Source of the DNA: Sandaracinus sp.
GTDB lineage: Bacteria; Myxococcota_A; Polyangia; Polyangiales; Houyiibacteriaceae
DNA length: 64,000 nt
Direction: 5' to 3'
Assembly: GCA_020633125.1 (NCBI GenBank)
Contig: JACKEH010000006.1
Location: 1-64,000, forward strand
A model generated the notes under the pieces. That model had not been told where the DNA came from. It searched no databases and was given only the letters and a program-made list of their open reading frames with translations. Shown piece after piece: positions 60,812-64,000 of the stretch (position 1 is the first letter of the stretch; every line of letters starts with the position of its first letter). Made by a program: the position numbers and the translations under genes.

Positions 60812-61533
60812 CAGCCCTTCACGCGAATCGCCACGAAGAGCTTCGCCATGTTCTTCATGACGTTCGGGACGCGCTTGAAGAGGTTCACCGAAGGCGGGCG
60901 CTTCTCCAGCACGCGAATCGGAATCTCTTGGATACGCACGCCCGCGCGCTCGGCGCGAATCACGAGCTCGCTCGAGAAGAGATCCTTGTCGACCAGGCAC
61001 TGACGCGCGATTTCGGTGAGCGGCGCCCGACGGAAGGCCTTGAGGCCGTGCGTGTCGGTGCCCTTGAAGCCGAGCGCGACGCGCAACATGCCGTTGAGCA
61101 CGAGCGTCGCGGCGTGGCGGAACATCGGGCGGTCGTCGTTGGCGCCGGCCATCGCCTTGCTGCCGACCACGAGGTCGGCGCGGTTGCTCTCGAGGATCTC
61201 CATCGCGCGGAGGTAGAAGTCCGTGTCGCAGAGATCGATCTCGTCGCAGAGCACGAACTCACCGCGCGCGCGGAAGATGCCTTCGCGCATCGCCTTGCCG
61301 TAGTTCGGCTCGCCGAGGCTGTGAATCTGCACCTGCGGGAAACGCTCCGCGAGCTGCTGTCCGATCTCGACCGTCCGGTCCTTCGAACCGTTCTCCGCGA
61401 GCAAGAGCTCGTAGGGCCAGTCGAAGTCCTTGAGGCGATCGATCAGGTCGATCACCGCGGAGTGGAGGATCCCCTCTTCGTTGTAGATGGGGATGACGAT
61501 GGAGACGCGCGGTTGCGGGCGATCGCTGGACAT
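60811..61533 (-). CDS. Family 2 glycosyltransferase (dolichol-phosphate mannosyltransferase-like)
   Basis: 240 residues. SIVIPIYNEEGILHSAV opens the GT-A fold, LLLAENGSKDRT the sugar-binding loop, LCDEIDLCD holds the metal-binding aspartates, and VDKDLFSSELVIRAERAG follows. Likely transfers a sugar to a lipid or polysaccharide. The ATG at 61533 (MSSDRPQ) is chosen over the one at 61572, with moderate certainty. Followed directly by a deacetylase; preceded 105 bases upstream by phosphomannose isomerase. Confidence 0.87.
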   Translation of the reverse strand: MSSDRPQPRVSIVIPIYNEEGILHSAVIDLIDRLKDFDWPYELLLAENGSKDRTVEIGQQLAERFPQVQIHSLGEPNYGKAMREGIFRARGEFVLCDEIDLCDTDFYLRAMEILESNRADLVVGSKAMAGANDDRPMFRHAATLVLNGMLRVALGFKGTDTHGLKAFRRAPLTEIARQCLVDKDLFSSELVIRAERAGVRIQEIPIRVLEKRPPSVNLFKRVPNVMKNMAKLFVAIRVKG

Positions 61534-61638
61534 CGAGGCCGCGAACCTTGCTTGAGCGGAGAGGGTCGTCAAGCGAAGGCCGGCCGGGCCCGTGCGATGC
61601 GTCCGTCTCCCCGAGCCATCCCCGGTGAGGGTCGCCGG

Positions 61639-62691
61639 TCAGCGCGGGATCCAGGACACCAGGGCGTGCGCCCCTTCGAGGCGTACGTCCGCGGCCAACG
61701 CTGCGGGCAACGCCGCGGTTTCGCCTCGCTCGAAGCGCTCCGAGAAGCCTTCGCCGAAGACCGTGACCGACCCCTCGATCACGGTGAGCGCGCGGAGGCG
61801 GCCCAACGAGGGGAGGGTGGCGTCTCCAGTCCCGGCCCAACGGGCGACCCCGAGCCAGGGAAAGTCGAGCGTGCGGGTCAGCTCGTCGAGCTGCGGTGCG
61901 CCCGGGAGGTCCGGCGCTCCGGCGCGTACCCGAATGCTCTGCAGCCACGCCTCGCCCCGGCACCGTTCCCAGGCCGTCACCGCCAGGGCGCGTTCGACAT
62001 GAAGCGCGCGCGGCGCACCGTCGGGATCGGGGCGACCGTTCGCGTCGTAGCGACGGTTCCAATCCCAGTAGCGGTAGGTCAGGCCGCGCCGCCCCGGCAT
62101 CACGCGCTGGGGCTCGACCAAGGTCAGCCCCGGCCCGATCGCGTGCGGCGTACCCGCCTCGATCACGAAGAAATCGCCCGGTGAGACCGGGACGAAACGC
62201 AGGAGCGCCGAGACGTCGCCGTCGGCTTCCAGCGCCGCTCGCATCGTCGCTTCGTCCGTGTCGTCCGCGAGCCCGAGGTAGAGGCCGGCACCCGGATCGG
62301 CGTCGAGCACGTACCAGCTCTCGGGTTTGCCGCTCTCGTCGGCCGCGAGCGCGGGGTCGTCGTCGGCGGGGTGAATCTGCACCGAGAGCGGTTCGGCCGC
62401 GTCGAGGAGCTTCACCAGCAGGGCGGTCGACGTGCCTTCGTCGCCGACGAGACCCTCCGGGTCCTCGGCGATCACGTCGGCCAACGTGCGGCCATCGGCC
62501 AGACGCGTGGGAAAGTCGGGCTCGACCCCGAGCTCCCAGCTCTCGCCGACCACCCCCTCGGACGAGACGCCGTGCGCCGACTTGTAGCGCTCGACGATGC
62601 GCTGGCCGCCCCACGGCGTGCGGGCCGGCGGCGTGAAGTTGTCGGGCCGAAGGCGCAGAGGCCGATTTCTTGGTGCGAGGATGTAGGACAT
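61639..62691 (-). CDS. manA: Type I mannose-6-phosphate isomerase
   Basis: 350 residues. Interconverts mannose-6-P and fructose-6-P to supply mannosyl donors. PLSVQIHPADDD (zinc ligands Q105, H107), PGDFFVIEAGTPHAIGPGLTLVEPQ (H183 and Glu) and a cupin C-terminal ending in SWIPR mark class I PMI. Start ATG at 62691 opens the protein; no ribosome site is clear. It heads a sugar-related group with the GT2 and deacetylase and diverges from the small protein at 62750. Confidence 0.9.
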   Translation of the reverse strand: MSYILAPRNRPLRLRPDNFTPPARTPWGGQRIVERYKSAHGVSSEGVVGESWELGVEPDFPTRLADGRTLADVIAEDPEGLVGDEGTSTALLVKLLDAAEPLSVQIHPADDDPALAADESGKPESWYVLDADPGAGLYLGLADDTDEATMRAALEADGDVSALLRFVPVSPGDFFVIEAGTPHAIGPGLTLVEPQRVMPGRRGLTYRYWDWNRRYDANGRPDPDGAPRALHVERALAVTAWERCRGEAWLQSIRVRAGAPDLPGAPQLDELTRTLDFPWLGVARWAGTGDATLPSLGRLRALTVIEGSVTVFGEGFSERFERGETAALPAALAADVRLEGAHALVSWIPR

Positions 62692-62749
62692 GTACGTTCG
62701 GTTTCGCCGGTCGGTTCAGAGCCGACTTTCGACGCCAAGGAGCAGAACC

Positions 62750-63064
62750 ATGCGCTACGCAGGCAGGGAACGCCGCATCCACCGGGTCTTCGTCACGCGA
62801 AACACGGAGTACCACGTCCGCCGCGACACCTGCGTGGCGGTGCGCGACCGCCGCACCGGCGACTGGATCTCGGGACACCTCGCCCTGTCGAGCCGCGTCT
62901 CGGGTGGCCTCCGCTTCACCGACAACGGCGGCATTCGTCCCAACGAAGGCCTGCCCGCCCTCGGCGAGTCGCTCTTCTTCGTCACCGACGGCCGCGACCT
63001 CGTGACCAGCCCGATCGTCGCGATCGAGCGCCCCGTCCGCGAAGTCGTCTCCCGCTACCCCTGA
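62750..63064 (+). CDS. Small conserved hypothetical protein
   Basis: 104 residues. Arg-rich N-terminus (YAGRERRIHRVFVTRNTEYHVRRD), then strand-rich CVAVRDRRTGDWISGHLALS and VFVTDGRDLVTSPIVAIERP. No motif recognised; probably a small beta domain. AAGGAG lies eight bases upstream of the ATG at 62750, which fixes the start. Followed by a long stem-loop. Confidence 0.75.
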   Translation: MRYAGRERRIHRVFVTRNTEYHVRRDTCVAVRDRRTGDWISGHLALSSRVSGGLRFTDNGGIRPNEGLPALGESLFFVTDGRDLVTSPIVAIERPVREVVSRYP

Positions 63065-63073
63065 GGGTGTGAA

Positions 63074-63132
63074 GGGCTGCGGTGCTCGGCCTCGAGTTCC
63101 GCAGCCCTGCAGGGAGCCGAGCACCGCAGCCC
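63074..63132 (+). promoter_or_regulatory. Long stem-loop with an alternative pairing upstream of proA
   Basis: Perfect 17-base arms GGGCTGCGGTGCTCGGC (63074-63090) and its complement (63116-63132), loop 25 bases. The loop holds CCGCAGCCC (63099-63107), which can instead pair with the left arm (63074-63082). No U-tract follows on either strand. It lies between the small protein and proA. Confidence 0.75.
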
Positions 63133-63184
63133 GCAAAACGCCGGCGTGACCGCGTGAGGTAGACTGCTAAGGTCCGCGGTCCCG

Positions 63185-64000
63185 ATGCAGGACGTCGATC
63201 AAGAGCAGCTCGTCGCCGAGGTTCGTGCGCTCGCCCAGCGTGCGCGGGACGCGTCGCGTGTCCTCGCCAGCGCGAGCACCGCGCAGAAGGACGCGGTGCT
63301 GCTTCGTGTCGCTGCGTTGCTCGACGGTCCGGCCGCGGACGAGATCCTCGCCGCCAACGCCAAGGACATCGCGGCCGCGGAAGCGGCTGGCCTGGCACCC
63401 GCCCTCGTCGACCGCCTGCGTCTCGACGCCAAACGGCTCGCGGGCGTGGCCGACGGGGTTCGCGCGATCGTCGATCTCCCGGATCCGGTCGGCGACGTCG
63501 TGCACGACCGCACGCTTTCGAACGGTCTACGCGTGCAGCGCGTGCGCGCGCCGCTCGGGGTCATCGGTATCGTCTACGAGTCGCGCCCGAACGTGACCAT
63601 CGACGCCGCCGCGCTCTGCCTCAAGAGCGGCAACGCGGTGATCCTCCGCGGCGGCAAGGAAGCCTTCGAGAGCAACGCTGCGTTGGCGAAGCTCGTCGGC
63701 GAAGCGCTTCGCGCCGAGGGCCTTCCAGAGGCCGCGGTCTCCACGCTCGGCACCACCGACCGCCGCGCCACGCTCGCGCTCATCCAGGCGAGCGGTCTGG
63801 TCGACGTCGTGATTCCCCGCGGCGGCGAGGGCCTCATCCGCTTCGTCACCGAGAACGCGAAGGTGCCGGTCATCCAGCACTTCAAGGGTGTCTGCCACGT
63901 CTACGTCGCCGACGACGCGGACCTCGACATGGCGATGGCCATCGTTCGCAACGCCAAGGTGCAGCGGCCCTCGGCCTGCAACGCGCTCGAGACCTTGTTG
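63185..64000 (+). CDS. proA: Gamma-glutamyl phosphate reductase (3' truncated by window)
   Basis: 272 residues in frame to the window end. Second step of proline synthesis, reducing glutamyl phosphate to the semialdehyde. PLGVIGIVYESRPNVTIDAAALCLKSGNAVILRGGKEA, VIPRGGEGLI and PSACNALETLL with the catalytic cysteine match ProA. The ATG at 63185 is 11 bases after TAAGGT (63168-63173); a stem-loop lies 52 bases before the ATG. The usual partner proB is not in the window. Confidence 0.96.
   Translation, partial: MQDVDQEQLVAEVRALAQRARDASRVLASASTAQKDAVLLRVAALLDGPAADEILAANAKDIAAAEAAGLAPALVDRLRLDAKRLAGVADGVRAIVDLPDPVGDVVHDRTLSNGLRVQRVRAPLGVIGIVYESRPNVTIDAAALCLKSGNAVILRGGKEAFESNAALAKLVGEALRAEGLPEAAVSTLGTTDRRATLALIQASGLVDVVIPRGGEGLIRFVTENAKVPVIQHFKGVCHVYVADDADLDMAMAIVRNAKVQRPSACNALETLL

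Overview
This window looks like chromosomal DNA of a high-GC deltaproteobacterium-type organism, most likely a myxobacterium (Myxococcota, Polyangia/Sandaracinus-like). The grounds are a base composition near 70 percent G+C in hand-counted lines, a Hanks-type kinase fused to a regulatory ATPase/TPR module, NtrC-type sigma-54 activators, many von Willebrand A (VWA) lipoproteins, an AgmX/GltJ-type protein, a PilT ATPase and TPR-rich membrane proteins. This assignment is inference; there is no rRNA in the window. I found no tRNA, rRNA, CRISPR array, insertion sequence or prophage.

Layout. 1-8.4 kb: a truncated kinase-ATPase-TPR regulator, an SDR reductase coupled to a large TPR membrane protein, and a lipoprotein. 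8.6-12.7 kb: an OmpA protein with calcium-binding type-3 repeats, then a DUF72 / HEAT-like / methyltransferase operon. 12.9-17.0 kb: three tandem paralogous VWA lipoproteins. 17.2-22.6 kb: a HAD-like phosphatase-domain protein, UPF0262, a nucleoside-phosphorylase-like protein, a PocR-NtrC activator, a FolB-cupin fusion and a bacterioferritin. 22.8-26.3 kb: two more VWA lipoproteins of a second type, each with an intrinsic terminator. 26.5-34.8 kb: an NtrC-type response regulator, a LysM/M15 peptidase, an exported protein plus lipoprotein, an MshEN-receiver-TPR protein and the AgmX/GltJ-like protein. 35-36.7 kb: pyrH and frr, transcribed divergently. 36.8-38.6 kb: a lower-GC patch with an acyltransferase and about 630 bases with no convincing gene. 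38.6-40.8 kb: a cation exchanger and an RsmC-like methyltransferase.

40.9-49.2 kb holds the most coherent system: an eight-gene, tightly coupled minus-strand operon for ureide (purine) breakdown. It encodes HIU hydrolase, OHCU decarboxylase, allantoinase, two allantoate/ureidoglycolate-type amidohydrolases, ureidoglycine aminohydrolase, a PucG-type ureidoglycine-glyoxylate aminotransferase and a flavin monooxygenase. Every step from 5-hydroxyisourate to glyoxylate has a candidate, yet no known uricase is present; the flavoprotein is the obvious suspect for urate oxidation. A triple CGCGAGG motif upstream is a candidate operator.

49.4-64 kb: a membrane protein, a receiver-like protein, an RNase HII-like protein, a GIDE-like membrane protein, PilT with a duplicated N-terminal domain, an AI-2E/PerM transporter with an acidic repeat tail, RNase HI with an extra N-terminal domain, two uncharacterised membrane proteins, a polysaccharide deacetylase / glycosyltransferase / phosphomannose isomerase group, a small conserved protein and the start of proA behind a strong stem-loop. 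Two window-wide themes are start codons placed only 6-9 bases after a TANNNT hexamer (probable leaderless mRNAs) and ATGA/GTGA stop-start overlaps that couple neighbouring genes.
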